From Oscillospiraceae bacterium (GTDB lineage: Bacteria; Bacillota; Clostridia; Oscillospirales; Acutalibacteraceae): a stretch of DNA of 64,000 bases. Position numbers and translations under genes: made by a program. Shown here in pieces: positions 52,436-60,623 of the stretch; within the stretch, counting starts at the first letter, position 1; each line of letters begins with the position of its first letter. The notes under the pieces were generated by a model, which saw nothing but the letters and a program-made list of their open reading frames with translations, was not told the DNA's origin and did not search any database. The stretch covers positions 1-64,000 of the forward strand of contig CACYHA010000011.1 of assembly GCA_902774035.1 (NCBI GenBank), written 5' to 3'.

Positions 52436-52456
52436 ATACATCCTGGGGGTGATTTT

Positions 52457-53251
52457 TTGGCAAGGTTCTGTTCGCTGTTTTCGTCGTCTTCGGGCAACGC
52501 GACCTATGTGGGTACAGCGACCGACGGCATTCTGATCGACGCGGGCGTGAGCGCAAAGCGGCTAAAAAACGCCCTGCTGCAGCGGGAGATCGACCCGGCA
52601 AGCATCCGCGCCGTCTTTGTGACCCACGAGCACAGCGACCACATCAGCGGCCTGCGCGTCTTCGCTTCGTCGCTGCACATTCCGGTCTATGCCACCCGGG
52701 GGACGCTCGTCGGGCTGGAGGAGGCCGGGGCGCTCAGCGAAAAATATCCCGTGTTTGAACTTCCCGCCGGAAGCGACGCCGCCGTGGGCGACATGAACGT
52801 CCACGCCTTTGCAACGCCCCACGACAGTCTGGAGAGCTGCGGCTTCACGGTCACCTTCGGCGACGAGCGCAAGCTCGCGGTCTGCACCGACATCGGCCAT
52901 ATGACCAACGAGATCATGCGCAACCTCCTCGGCTGCGACCTCGTGATGCTGGAATCCAACCACGACGTCGGGATGCTCGAGAACGGACCCTATCCCTATT
53001 TTCTCAAGCGGCGCATCCTTTCCGACCGGGGCCACCTTTCCAACGCCGCCTGCGCCGACGTTGCCGCCCAGTTGGTGGAGCACGGCACGACCCGCCTCTT
53101 CCTCGGCCATTTGAGCGCCGAAAACAACCTGCCCGAGCTGGCTTTCCAGACGAGCTACTGCGCCCTTTGCGAATGCGGCGCCGTGGCTGACCGGGACTAC
53201 ATCCTCAAGGTCAACCCCAGAGAGAACAACGACGACGTTGTGAGGTTCTGA
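52457..53251 (+). CDS. YycJ/WalJ-like MBL-fold hydrolase
   Basis: 264 aa. ARFCSLFSSSSGNATYVG is the typical WalJ/YycJ start; metal ligands are in THEHSDH (about 56-62), ATPHDS near 118, CTDIGHMT near 140 and LGHLSAENN near 216. Members of this group are exonuclease-like phosphodiesterases linked to the WalRK cell-wall regulator in Bacillus; no walRK is nearby here. The TTG start at 52457 is chosen because GGGGGTGA lies 5-6 nt upstream and the N-terminus matches the family. It is one base before rlmH, so co-transcribed. Confidence 0.85.
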   Translation: MARFCSLFSSSSGNATYVGTATDGILIDAGVSAKRLKNALLQREIDPASIRAVFVTHEHSDHISGLRVFASSLHIPVYATRGTLVGLEEAGALSEKYPVFELPAGSDAAVGDMNVHAFATPHDSLESCGFTVTFGDERKLAVCTDIGHMTNEIMRNLLGCDLVMLESNHDVGMLENGPYPYFLKRRILSDRGHLSNAACADVAAQLVEHGTTRLFLGHLSAENNLPELAFQTSYCALCECGAVADRDYILKVNPRENNDDVVRF

Positions 53252-53252
53252 A

Positions 53253-53735
53253 ATGCTGAACATCACTTTGATCTGTATCGGGAAATGCAAGGAGCCTTAT
53301 TTGCAGGCGGCCTGCGGCGAATATCAGAAGCGGCTGAAGACGCTTTGCAAATGCAGCGTGGTCGAGCTTGCGCCGGAGCGGCTGCCGGAAGCGCCTTCCG
53401 ACGCGCAGATCGCCGCGGCGCTGGAAAAGGAGGGCAGGCGCATCCTTGAAAAAGTGCCCGCCGGCGCGGCGCTGATCTCCATGTGCATCGAGGGGAAACA
53501 GCTCTCCTCGGAAGCGCTGGCAAAGCAGCTTTCGGCTTTTGCCGTTTCCGGCACGGGAAATCTGGCCTTCGTGATCGGCGGGTCCTTCGGCCTTGCCGAC
53601 GCGGTGAAGCAAAAAAGCGCCCTGCGCCTTTCCGTGAGCCCCATGACCTTTCCCCACCAGCTTTTCCGCGTGATGCTGCTGGAACAGATCTACCGCGCCC
53701 TGCAGATCAATGCCGGTGCAAAGTATCATAAATGA
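53253..53735 (+). CDS. rlmH: 23S rRNA (pseudouridine1915-N3)-methyltransferase
   Basis: 160 aa, the normal length. It methylates pseudouridine 1915 of 23S rRNA using AdoMet. SPOUT-fold motifs: NITLICIGKCKEPYLQAA at the start, LAFVIGGSFGLADAV (about 103-117, the AdoMet-binding knot) and FPHQLFRVMLLEQIYRALQI near the end. The walJ-like gene and rlmH are neighbours in many Bacillota. Confidence 0.96.
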   Translation: MLNITLICIGKCKEPYLQAACGEYQKRLKTLCKCSVVELAPERLPEAPSDAQIAAALEKEGRRILEKVPAGAALISMCIEGKQLSSEALAKQLSAFAVSGTGNLAFVIGGSFGLADAVKQKSALRLSVSPMTFPHQLFRVMLLEQIYRALQINAGAKYHK

Positions 53736-53833
53736 CGAGTACCCGCCGATTCACTCGATGTGTAAAGATGGACGAGCAAATTTGCCGTCGGGATTTGCGC
53801 GTCTGAGTGGACCGGCGGGTGTGTTTCACGCCG

Positions 53834-53867
53834 CAAAAAAACCGCCCTGTTCGAACAGAACAGGACG
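53834..53867 (-). terminator. Terminator of the 53-aa gene
   Basis: ACCGCCCTGTT (53840-53850) pairs with AACAGGACGG (53858-53867); on the minus strand seven Ts follow. A looser GC hairpin at 53747-53820 (ACCCGCCG/CGGCGGGT ends) may serve rlmH. Confidence 0.8.
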
Positions 53868-53887
53868 GCTTTCATGTTGTGTGCTTA

Positions 53888-54049
53888 TTAAGCTTCCGTC
53901 TCAGCGTCTTCGGGTTTGTTCATCTCTTCAAAGAACTTGCTGATATCGAACCCTTCGCCAAGGACGCCGACGTTTTTGAACAGTGCAAACAGCACGTTCA
54001 GGCCCTTCAGGATCATCTGATACAGGCTGTCCATAACATTTTTCGACAT
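53888..54049 (-). CDS. Small 53-aa amphipathic protein
   Basis: ATG at 54049 with AAAGGAGG upstream and a terminator just beyond the stop; not in the usual length range for gene callers. The product is MSKNVMDSLYQMILKGL followed by NVLFALFKNVGVLGEG and an acidic tail (FFEEMNKPEDAETEA). The middle forms an amphipathic helix with aromatic residues, resembling the C-terminal tails of neighbouring exported proteins. It has no signal peptide cleavage site. The next gene on this strand, CotH-like, ends 56 nt upstream, so the two could be one transcript. Function unknown. Confidence 0.7.
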   Translation of the reverse strand: MSKNVMDSLYQMILKGLNVLFALFKNVGVLGEGFDISKFFEEMNKPEDAETEA

Positions 54050-54105
54050 GAGAATTGTCCTCCTTTCTCCAAAGATTCATCTATTGCTGTTTTGCAGATG
54101 CAAAA

Positions 54106-56445
54106 TCAATAGTGTGCTTCGCCGCACTCGCAATACTGATGCGTGCGGAACAGGCGGTAGAAGAACAGCAGGATCGTCCAGACGAATTTGACGATCTTGT
54201 TGCTCGTTTTGTGGCACATGTGGGTGCAGGGCTCGACCTTGATGCCGTAGCCGCAATCGTCGCAGACCTTGTATTCGTGCTGGGTATAGACCGCGTTATC
54301 GGTGACCATCTGCTTGCTGAAGCGGTGGTCGGCCATGGTGAACTGGCCGCAGGCGCAGTAGACACGGTGCTGCTTTGCGTTGCCGTTGACCATCACGGTG
54401 CGCAGGGAGTAGTCGTGGCTGTGGCCGGTGTCTCTGGCAACGCTGACGGTCAAATCGCTCTTGATCTTCGTGATGCGGAACACGCCGGGGACGCCGGTGT
54501 CGTCAAAGCCCTTGATGTTTTTGTAGCTGCCCTCGGTCACGGTGATCTTGAACACGTCAGCCGCGTTGTCGGAAACGACCTTGAAGCTGACCTGGCCGCC
54601 GTCTTTGGTGGGCAGGCCTGTGTCGGAATCCAGCGCTGTGGCGAAGGCCGCTTCGGCGGGGACGGCGTTCAGGTCGGCCGTCGGATAGACCAGCACACGC
54701 AGGCCGTTTTCGCAGACGAAGTTCACGGTGCAGCCCTCTGCGCTGTCGGCGTTTTTGTTCAGCCGCACGGTCACGTCAAGATCGTCGCTGACGCCGGTCA
54801 GGCGGTAGTTGCCGCCGCCGAGATCCTCCAGCGCGGCATAGCCGCCGGCGGGGGAGACTTCGATTTCCGTGCTCGTCTTCTTTTTGCCCTCCACATGGAA
54901 GGTCACGCTGCCGTCCGTCTTCGTCGGGGCGCCGGTTTCGTCAACGGTGTAGGCGGCCTCGGCACGTGCGGGCGTGCCGCTCACATCGGCGCTTGGGAAC
55001 ACGGAGACCTTTGCGCCGCCGCGGCAGGCAAAGGCCACGCGGAACGCGTCCTCGCTCTTTTCGCGGACACTCACGCCGAAGTAGGCGTCCAGATCGGCGA
55101 TGTGGGCTCTGGCCCAATCCAGAATGCGGGCATAGGTGTTGACGCTGCGTCCGGGCGCGTCAGGCCAGCGATTGGCTTCGGCCTGATAGACGAGGTCGGG
55201 GATCGCGTCTTTGAAGGCGGCGAACCGGCGCTCGATGTTGTGCAGGGAGAGGATGTCCTCGCGCAGCTCGATGTAGCGGGCCTTGAGCTCGGGGCCGTAG
55301 TTGTCGAGCAGACGCTTATACAGGCAGTTGCGCGGCTCGGGGTCGTAGTTTTTGGTTGCGGAGATGGCTTCGAATTCGCCGTTCCACTTCATGCCCCAGG
55401 TGCCGTCCATGTCATAGGCGGAGGGGATGAACTTTGTGCCGTCATAGGTCAGCCAGAGGATGTTTTTGCCGTGGTTGTCGTCGGCGCGGATGAAGTACAT
55501 GAACAGCAGATAGTCGATGCAGCGCTCCACGGTGGTGTGGTCGGCGATCGTGTCGCGCAGGGCCTGGCCGTCATGGCTGAGCAGATAGTTGATGAAATCG
55601 TTGAACGCAAGGCCGAGCCAGCCGATGCCCTCTTCCGTGTCCTCTGTGGAGACATATTCCAGATCGAAGCCGTTCTCTCTGGTGCCCGGATCGGAGGGAT
55701 CCGCCATCGGCGCCCAAAGGGCGGTGGGGTTCGTGTACCAGTCGGCGCCGAGGACGGCCTGATGGATCGTCTCGTCATTCATGTCGAAGATCCAGTGATC
55801 CTTCGGCATGTTCATGGTGTACAGACCGAGAAAATCGCCGTTCAGATAGAGCAGGACGGGGTAGCCGTCGATCGCGCCGCCGTTGAGCAGGGGATCCACG
55901 TCGTCGTCGAGGCAGCGGGAATGGACGATCTCGCCGAACAGGCGGGCGGAAACGATGTTGCGCGCTTGCAGGGTGTCCACCCAGTTGGCCTTCAGGCAGT
56001 ATTTGCTCTGTTTGCCCCAGTCCTTTTGCAGCAGCACCTTGTTTTTGGCGCCGCTCTCCTGCACGAACTGCAGGGAGTAGTTCTTCTTTGCGTAGCGGAT
56101 GGAGGTGAAGCCCTGGATCTTCAGCGTCGCAAAGCTGTCAAAGGAGAGATCTTCGCTCTTGTAGCTGGTTTTGACCAGAACCTTCGTGTCCTTGGAGATG
56201 CCGTCGAGGGAGCCCTCGATGTTCATGACGGGCATACCTGCGTCTTTGTACGTGATGGGCGCTTCATAGGTTTGACCGCATTCGTCGCAGCGGAACACAC
56301 CGCAGAATTTGGTGGAGAGCCCCGCTTCGGTGCGCAGCGACTCCAGTGCGCCGCGGTGTTCGTGGGCGCCGGACGCCACGCCGGCCAGCGGGCAGGCGGA
56401 AAGCAGCAGAACAAGCGCGAGAACCAGGCTGAGCGTCTTCTTCAT
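54106..56445 (-). CDS. Exported CotH-kinase-family protein
   Basis: 779 aa with a signal peptide (1-25). After a small cysteine-bearing segment (FRCDECGQTYEAP) comes the CotH domain (about 85-430): IQGFTSIRYAKKNYSLQFV, NWVDTLQARNIVS, YLNGDFLGLYTMNMPKDHW and the DDNHGKNILWLTYDGTKFIPSAYDMDGTWG metal/catalytic block that matches CotH kinases. Two beta-rich bacterial repeat domains and a cysteine-rich tail (VCDDCGYGIKVEPCTH, ending QYCECGEAHY) with a hydrophobic aromatic stretch (IVKFVWTILLFFYRLF) follow. CotH phosphorylates spore coat proteins in Bacillus; here the target is unknown. AAAGGGG precedes the ATG. Confidence 0.8.
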   Translation of the reverse strand: MKKTLSLVLALVLLLSACPLAGVASGAHEHRGALESLRTEAGLSTKFCGVFRCDECGQTYEAPITYKDAGMPVMNIEGSLDGISKDTKVLVKTSYKSEDLSFDSFATLKIQGFTSIRYAKKNYSLQFVQESGAKNKVLLQKDWGKQSKYCLKANWVDTLQARNIVSARLFGEIVHSRCLDDDVDPLLNGGAIDGYPVLLYLNGDFLGLYTMNMPKDHWIFDMNDETIHQAVLGADWYTNPTALWAPMADPSDPGTRENGFDLEYVSTEDTEEGIGWLGLAFNDFINYLLSHDGQALRDTIADHTTVERCIDYLLFMYFIRADDNHGKNILWLTYDGTKFIPSAYDMDGTWGMKWNGEFEAISATKNYDPEPRNCLYKRLLDNYGPELKARYIELREDILSLHNIERRFAAFKDAIPDLVYQAEANRWPDAPGRSVNTYARILDWARAHIADLDAYFGVSVREKSEDAFRVAFACRGGAKVSVFPSADVSGTPARAEAAYTVDETGAPTKTDGSVTFHVEGKKKTSTEIEVSPAGGYAALEDLGGGNYRLTGVSDDLDVTVRLNKNADSAEGCTVNFVCENGLRVLVYPTADLNAVPAEAAFATALDSDTGLPTKDGGQVSFKVVSDNAADVFKITVTEGSYKNIKGFDDTGVPGVFRITKIKSDLTVSVARDTGHSHDYSLRTVMVNGNAKQHRVYCACGQFTMADHRFSKQMVTDNAVYTQHEYKVCDDCGYGIKVEPCTHMCHKTSNKIVKFVWTILLFFYRLFRTHQYCECGEAHY

Positions 56446-56492
56446 GTGATGACCCCTTTCATTCGGCAAAAAAGTCAAAATTACTCTTTTTT

Positions 56493-56521
56493 AGTATAAC
56501 ATTTCCATTCTGCAATTGCAA
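56493..56521 (-). promoter_or_regulatory. Promoter of the CotH-like gene
   Basis: On the minus strand TTGCAA (56521-56516) and TATACT (56498-56493) are 17 bp apart. Confidence 0.75.
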
Positions 56522-56584
56522 GGCTTTTCTTTCACAAAAAAACGGAGAATAATTATGGAAAATGATGGGAATCGGAGCTTTCGC

Positions 56585-56613
56585 TTGCTTTTTTTCCGCG
56601 TTTTCGGTATAAT
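56585..56613 (+). promoter_or_regulatory. GH25 gene promoter
   Basis: TTGCTT (56585-56590) and TATAAT (56608-56613) are 17 bp apart. Confidence 0.75.
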
Positions 56614-56646
56614 GGAACCCACACGCTTTTCAAAGGAGGACGTTTT

Positions 56647-57726
56647 GTGAAATACGCGAAACGATTTCTTGCGCTGTTACTGAGCGCACTGCTGTGCTTC
56701 GGCACGGTGCCGGTCGCTTTTTCCGCCGACGCACCGCCCTACAAGGGGATCGACGTTTCCCGCTGGCAGGGGAACATCGACTGGGCGAAGGTGAAGGCTG
56801 CGGGCGTCGACTTTGCGATCCTGCGCTGCTTTGCCTACCGCAAGGACGCGACGTTTGAGGCAAATTATGCGGCCGCAAAGGCGCAGGGGATCGCCCTGGG
56901 CGCCTATGTCTATATGTATGCCACGACGGAAAGCGCGGCGGTCGCCGAGGCGCAGAACGTGCTGAACACCCTGCAGGGGAAGACCTTTGCGCTGCCGGTC
57001 TTTCTCGATGTGGAGGACAAGGACGTGCTGGCGCTCGACCGAACGACCCTGTGCAGCCTGATGGAGACCGAGCTGCGCCTGTTTGAAGCGGCCGGCTACG
57101 ACGCGGGCATCTATACCTCCCTGAGCCGCGTGCCGCTCTACGGCGACGAACCGGCGCTTTCCGGCTATGAGCGCTGGATCGCCCGCTGGACCTGCAACAC
57201 CACGGACAAAAACCCGAGAACCTTCACCTTTGCCGATCAGGATCCGAACAGCGCGAAAAAGCCGGACTGCGCGATCTGGCAGTTTTCCAACGGCGGCGAC
57301 GGCAAGGTCTTCGGCGTCTCCTCTGCCTGCGTGGATCTCAATTACTGCTACAAGGACGATCTCGGCGCGGCGCAGGAACCGCTTTTGTCCGAAGAACATC
57401 TCCACACCTTTGAGTATCAGGTGATCGAATCCACCTGCACCGAGCCGGGACGGCTGATTCTGACCTGCACGTCCTGCGGCGAGGTCACGACGGAGGAATA
57501 CGCTCCGCCCCGCGGCCACACCGCGCCGGACGCGGACGGACGCTGTGCCCTGTGCGGGGCCGTGCTGGAAGAACCGCAGCAGGAAGCCCCGGAATATGTC
57601 TGTCCCCTGTGCGGCGAACGGCATGACGGATTGTTCGGTATCTTTTTCCGGGTTCTGCACGCGCTGATCGCCGCGCTGCGGCGGGCGCCCGCCTTTTCCG
57701 GCGCCGCCGGGTTTGTTTTTCCGTGA
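56647..57726 (+). CDS. Exported GH25 lysozyme-like muramidase
   Basis: 359 aa with a signal peptide (1-26). The GH25 domain (about 30-240) has GIDVSRWQGNIDW (36-48, catalytic Asp region), ALPVFLDVEDKD (catalytic Asp/Glu) and IWQFSNGG near the end of the barrel, so it should cleave the glycan chain of peptidoglycan. The C-terminus has two Cys-x-x-Cys modules: LTCTSCGEVTTEEYAPPRGHT and YVCPLCGERHDGLFGIFFRVLHALIAALRR, the latter ending in an amphipathic aromatic tail. The start is GTG with AAGGAGG upstream. Confidence 0.88.
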   Translation: MKYAKRFLALLLSALLCFGTVPVAFSADAPPYKGIDVSRWQGNIDWAKVKAAGVDFAILRCFAYRKDATFEANYAAAKAQGIALGAYVYMYATTESAAVAEAQNVLNTLQGKTFALPVFLDVEDKDVLALDRTTLCSLMETELRLFEAAGYDAGIYTSLSRVPLYGDEPALSGYERWIARWTCNTTDKNPRTFTFADQDPNSAKKPDCAIWQFSNGGDGKVFGVSSACVDLNYCYKDDLGAAQEPLLSEEHLHTFEYQVIESTCTEPGRLILTCTSCGEVTTEEYAPPRGHTAPDADGRCALCGAVLEEPQQEAPEYVCPLCGERHDGLFGIFFRVLHALIAALRRAPAFSGAAGFVFP

Positions 57727-57787
57727 AAAATGAGCAGATTCCACAAAAAGGGGTCTGCTTTTTCGTCAGGTTGCAAACACAACTTTC

Positions 57788-57816
57788 TTGCATTTTCCCC
57801 TTGAAATTGATATAAT
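57788..57816 (+). promoter_or_regulatory. Metallophosphoesterase promoter
   Basis: TTGCAT (57788-57793) and TATAAT (57811-57816) are 17 bp apart, 38 bp before the start. Confidence 0.8.
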
Positions 57817-57854
57817 AAAGCTACAAATTTATTTTGAAAGAAGGAATCCACCCT

Positions 57855-59078
57855 ATGAAAAAAGTCATTTCCGTTTTGCTGGCAGCTTTGATGCTGTTCT
57901 CCGCCGCCACCGTGGCCTTTGCCGCGAGAGAGCTCGCGCCGATGATCAAGGTCGACGAGCAGACCGGCGCCCAGACCCTGAAATTCAACGCCGACGGCAA
58001 ATTCAAGATCCTGCAGATCAACGACACCCAGGACACCGACAGTATGCATAAGCGCACGGAGGAATTTATCCGCGCCGCCGTTGCCGAAGTGAAGCCCGAT
58101 CTCGTCGTCATCCCCGGCGACGTCTGCAACGACATCTTCCTCGGCGCGAACGCAAAGCGCGTCAAGCAGTGCCTGCGCAATCTCGGCTCCCTGCTGAGCG
58201 AGCTGAAGGTCCCCTTCGCCTACACCCCGGGCAACCACGACCACGACAAGGACGAGATGGTCTCTCCCGCCGAGCAGATGGCCGTTTTTGAGGAGTTCGC
58301 CTACAACATCCACAACGAAGGCTCCGACCCCGGCTCCTACAACATTCCGATCATGAGCAGCGACGGCAGCCGCATGGCGCTCAACGTCTACATGATCGAC
58401 TCCCAGAACAAGGACGGCCTTGCCAACGGCTACACCGGCTGTACGCCGGAAACCACCGCCTGGTATGTCCAGAAGAGCAACGAGCTCAAAGAGCTCAACG
58501 GCGGCAAGCCGGTGCCCTCTGTGGTCTATCAGCACGTTCCCGTGTGGCAGATCTATGAGTGTCTGGAAAAGGTCGACAAGAAAGAGGCCAACAACGCCAT
58601 TTTCAGCCTGAACGACTATGAATGGTACAAGGAAGTCGAAGACAAGATGTACACCGACGAGAATCGGATGATCAAGAAGGACAACTACATCGGCGAAGCA
58701 CCCTGCTCCGAAGTGTTTGACACCAAGTCCGGCGAATATGAAGCCTGGCTGCAGCAGGGCGACGTGATGGGCGGCTTCTTTGCCCACGACCATGTGAACC
58801 ACTTCATGATGCAGACCAAGGACGGCATCATCCTCGGCTACAACGGCGGCACCGGCTTTGCGGCATACGGCCGCGGCAGCCACCGCTCCATGCGCGTCTA
58901 TACGTTCGACGAGAACGATGTGGAAAACTTCACCATCGACTCCGTCTACTACGACGACCTCACAGGCCACAGTTTCAAGTTCTATCCCTCCGACATCATG
59001 TCCACCGCCATCTTCGGCGACGTGCTGCGCTTCTTGTTCCGCCTGGTGTTCATCACCCCGTGGAAGGGCAGCAGATAA
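57855..59078 (+). CDS. Exported calcineurin-like metallophosphoesterase
   Basis: 407 aa with a signal peptide (1-24). Metallophosphoesterase motifs: ILQINDTQDTD (about 53-63, with a Gln-Asp form of the first ligand pair), VVIPGDVCND (about 85-94), YTPGNHDHDKDE (about 125-136), VYQHVPVWQ and FFAHDHVNHF near 312. All five blocks of the dimetal site are present. It ends in STAIFGDVLRFLFRLVFITPW, an aromatic amphipathic tail. It probably hydrolyses phosphomonoesters or diesters at the cell surface; substrate unknown. The ATG at 57855 follows AAGGAA; the in-frame start at 57834 lacks a site. Confidence 0.85.
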   Translation: MKKVISVLLAALMLFSAATVAFAARELAPMIKVDEQTGAQTLKFNADGKFKILQINDTQDTDSMHKRTEEFIRAAVAEVKPDLVVIPGDVCNDIFLGANAKRVKQCLRNLGSLLSELKVPFAYTPGNHDHDKDEMVSPAEQMAVFEEFAYNIHNEGSDPGSYNIPIMSSDGSRMALNVYMIDSQNKDGLANGYTGCTPETTAWYVQKSNELKELNGGKPVPSVVYQHVPVWQIYECLEKVDKKEANNAIFSLNDYEWYKEVEDKMYTDENRMIKKDNYIGEAPCSEVFDTKSGEYEAWLQQGDVMGGFFAHDHVNHFMMQTKDGIILGYNGGTGFAAYGRGSHRSMRVYTFDENDVENFTIDSVYYDDLTGHSFKFYPSDIMSTAIFGDVLRFLFRLVFITPWKGSR

Positions 59079-59114
59079 AGAATTAAGAATTGAGAATGAA
59101 AAATTGAAAATGAA
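59078..59114. repeat. AATTGAAAA-type short repeat
   Basis: GAATTGAGAATGAAAAATTG, directly after the metallophosphoesterase stop. It matches the ends of the element at 52229-52435. Confidence 0.5.
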
Positions 59115-59116
59115 AG

Positions 59117-59146
59117 CCGGGTGTCCGCAAAGGGCGCCCGGTTTTT
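59117..59146 (+). terminator. Metallophosphoesterase terminator
   Basis: CCGGGTGTCC (59117-59126) pairs with GGGCGCCCGG (59132-59141), then TTTTT. No gene is seen from here to 59389. Confidence 0.8.
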
Positions 59147-59389
59147 GATGTGGCGGTGTTTTTGCTCCTTTCCGCCGCTTTCCTTTTATTCAGGCCAGTC
59201 CCTGTTTTGCGGCGCCCGTTTTGTATTTCGCCGGGCCAGCGGTAGATTTCGCTCCGTGTGAAATGGCGGCTGCCGTGCGCCCTGCGCCGGGCCGCAAAAG
59301 CCCTCATCACGGAAAAGGGCATGAAAAAAGCACCCCGGAGGATGCTTGAATCATTGAATGATCGTTCGTCTTTTTCAAAAAGATGCACG

Positions 59390-59569
59390 TTAGCTGTCTT
59401 TATAGTGGCAGCAGCCGTCATGCCATGCGCCGCAGCTTTCTTCCGCGCACTCATCATACTGAAACGTGTACTGCTTCACGGTCTTGCCTTTGACCGGCTG
59501 CCCGTCTTCCACCGTTGTTTCCCAGCTTTCAACTTCGGTTTTCGTTTTGCAGGCATACGGACATCGCAT
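59390..59569 (-). CDS. Small cysteine-rich protein (59 aa)
   Basis: ATG at 59569 preceded by GAAAGGAGC. The product starts MRCPYACKTKTEVESWE and ends in DECAEESCGAWHDGCCHYKDS: seven cysteines, arranged as a C-x3-C pair at the N-terminus and C/C/CC at the C-terminus, which could bind a metal. It has no signal peptide. Such short proteins are frequent in Clostridial prophages; its place beside the phage remnant fits that origin. Function unknown. Confidence 0.6.
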   Translation of the reverse strand: MRCPYACKTKTEVESWETTVEDGQPVKGKTVKQYTFQYDECAEESCGAWHDGCCHYKDS

Positions 59570-59626
59570 GGCGTGCTCCTTTCAGTGCATAAAAATACCG
59601 CCCTTTCGGACGGTTGGTTTTAGTGT

Positions 59627-59821
59627 TTAATGCAGTTTAAATCTTTTCAATTCTTCAGGCTTTAATTCCTTTAATTCCCTGTTATTTTCTCTTAGATAAG
59701 CCAACAAAGCAGATAGATTGTATTCACATGGTTTGTTAATTGTTTCCTTGGTTCCAACATAAACGCCGTTAAATCCTTCATAATCTGGATCGGGCAAAAT
59801 AACGTCTCTCATGACAATCAT
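59627..59821 (-). CDS. Small partner of the GNAT-like phage protein
   Basis: 64 aa, MIVMRDVILPDPDYEGFNG start, VGTKETINKPCEY in the middle, and a lysine/glutamate helix at the end (ELKELKPEELKRF). Its ATG overlaps the stop of the upstream phage/GNAT gene by 4 nt, so it is translated with it. Size, position and coupling are those of an antitoxin or immunity protein for the toxin-like domain, but no known immunity family was recognised. The DNA is visibly A+T-richer than the surroundings. Confidence 0.65.
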   Translation of the reverse strand: MIVMRDVILPDPDYEGFNGVYVGTKETINKPCEYNLSALLAYLRENNRELKELKPEELKRFKLH

Positions 59822-60555
59822 TTCCTTTCGAAGGTATAAGTATCTATCATTCTTTGTGCGGCCTTTCCTTCTATCATAAACTGAAATTCATGTGAAACTG
59901 GGAAGTGGAATGCACCAAAATCGGTTACATAATGTTTCAGAAGTTTAGCGTCTGCAGCGTACCCATATACACAGCCGCCGTTCCCATGAAGTAAAGACTC
60001 TTCTATCGCAGCAGCAACTAAGTGTCCACCTACACCTATGTATTTCTGCGTACCACCATTCAAAAATTTATCATTGTGAGGTGCTGCTTTTGCAAAAGCC
60101 ATATAAGTACCACCTGGTTGATGCTCGATTGCAATTAAACCTTCCGGTTCTTCACTGCCTTTTAAGAATACGCCTAAAACAGTCTGACTCTTTGGCGTTT
60201 CTTTCTGCCAATTAATCAGCCATCCGTTCCGTTTGTTGTATTTTGACAGCTCACTTCTTGATATATCTCTGATTTCAGTTGGAAGAATCTCACCTGTTTT
60301 TGCGTCTTTCAAGCACGGAACAAATTCATCTGCTCGTAAGCTCATTATACCGTTTTCGGTTGATTTGTCAAGGTATGTCTGCTTGAATGTTTCAAATGTC
60401 ATATCCGCCGGAACATAATCGCCCTTTCCCGTTTCTGGGTCGCGCATCCACCGTTCGCCGATCCCCTTCATGTCCTCGAAGTACGGCGCGGTGGTGCACC
60501 GGCACCAGGGGTGAAACGGCGGCGCGTTTTCGCCGATTTTGCGGTCTTTTTCAAA
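59818..60555 (-). pseudogene. 5'-truncated phage head-morphogenesis (MuF-like) protein with GNAT-like C-terminus
   Basis: The reading frame has a hallmark of phage minor-head proteins, GENAPPFHPWCRCTT (at about 60534-60490), then a linker and, from about 60345, a 175-residue domain (EFVPCLKDAKTG, NGWLINWQKE, YIGVGGHLVAAAIEESL, VYGYAADAKLLKHYVTDFGA). The latter has a GNAT-like acetyl-CoA loop (GVGGHLVA), and C-terminal toxin domains are known on MuF proteins. The N-terminal several hundred residues of a MuF protein are missing: upstream the frame runs through the promoter of the opposite-strand isomerase gene, so the break is near 60555. No ribosome binding site for an internal start was seen. 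It is probably not expressed as a complete phage protein. Confidence 0.65.
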
Positions 60556-60564
60556 AATATCCCC

Positions 60565-60593
60565 TTGTTTTTTTGCTTTGTTTTTGCTATACT
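60565..60593 (+). promoter_or_regulatory. Promoter of the isomerase-like gene
   Basis: TTGTTT (60565-60570) and TATACT (60588-60593) are 17 bp apart. They directly abut the truncated phage gene on the other strand. Confidence 0.7.
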
Positions 60594-60623
60594 GAACGCA
60601 AAGAAAGGGAAGGGGGCCGCGCC

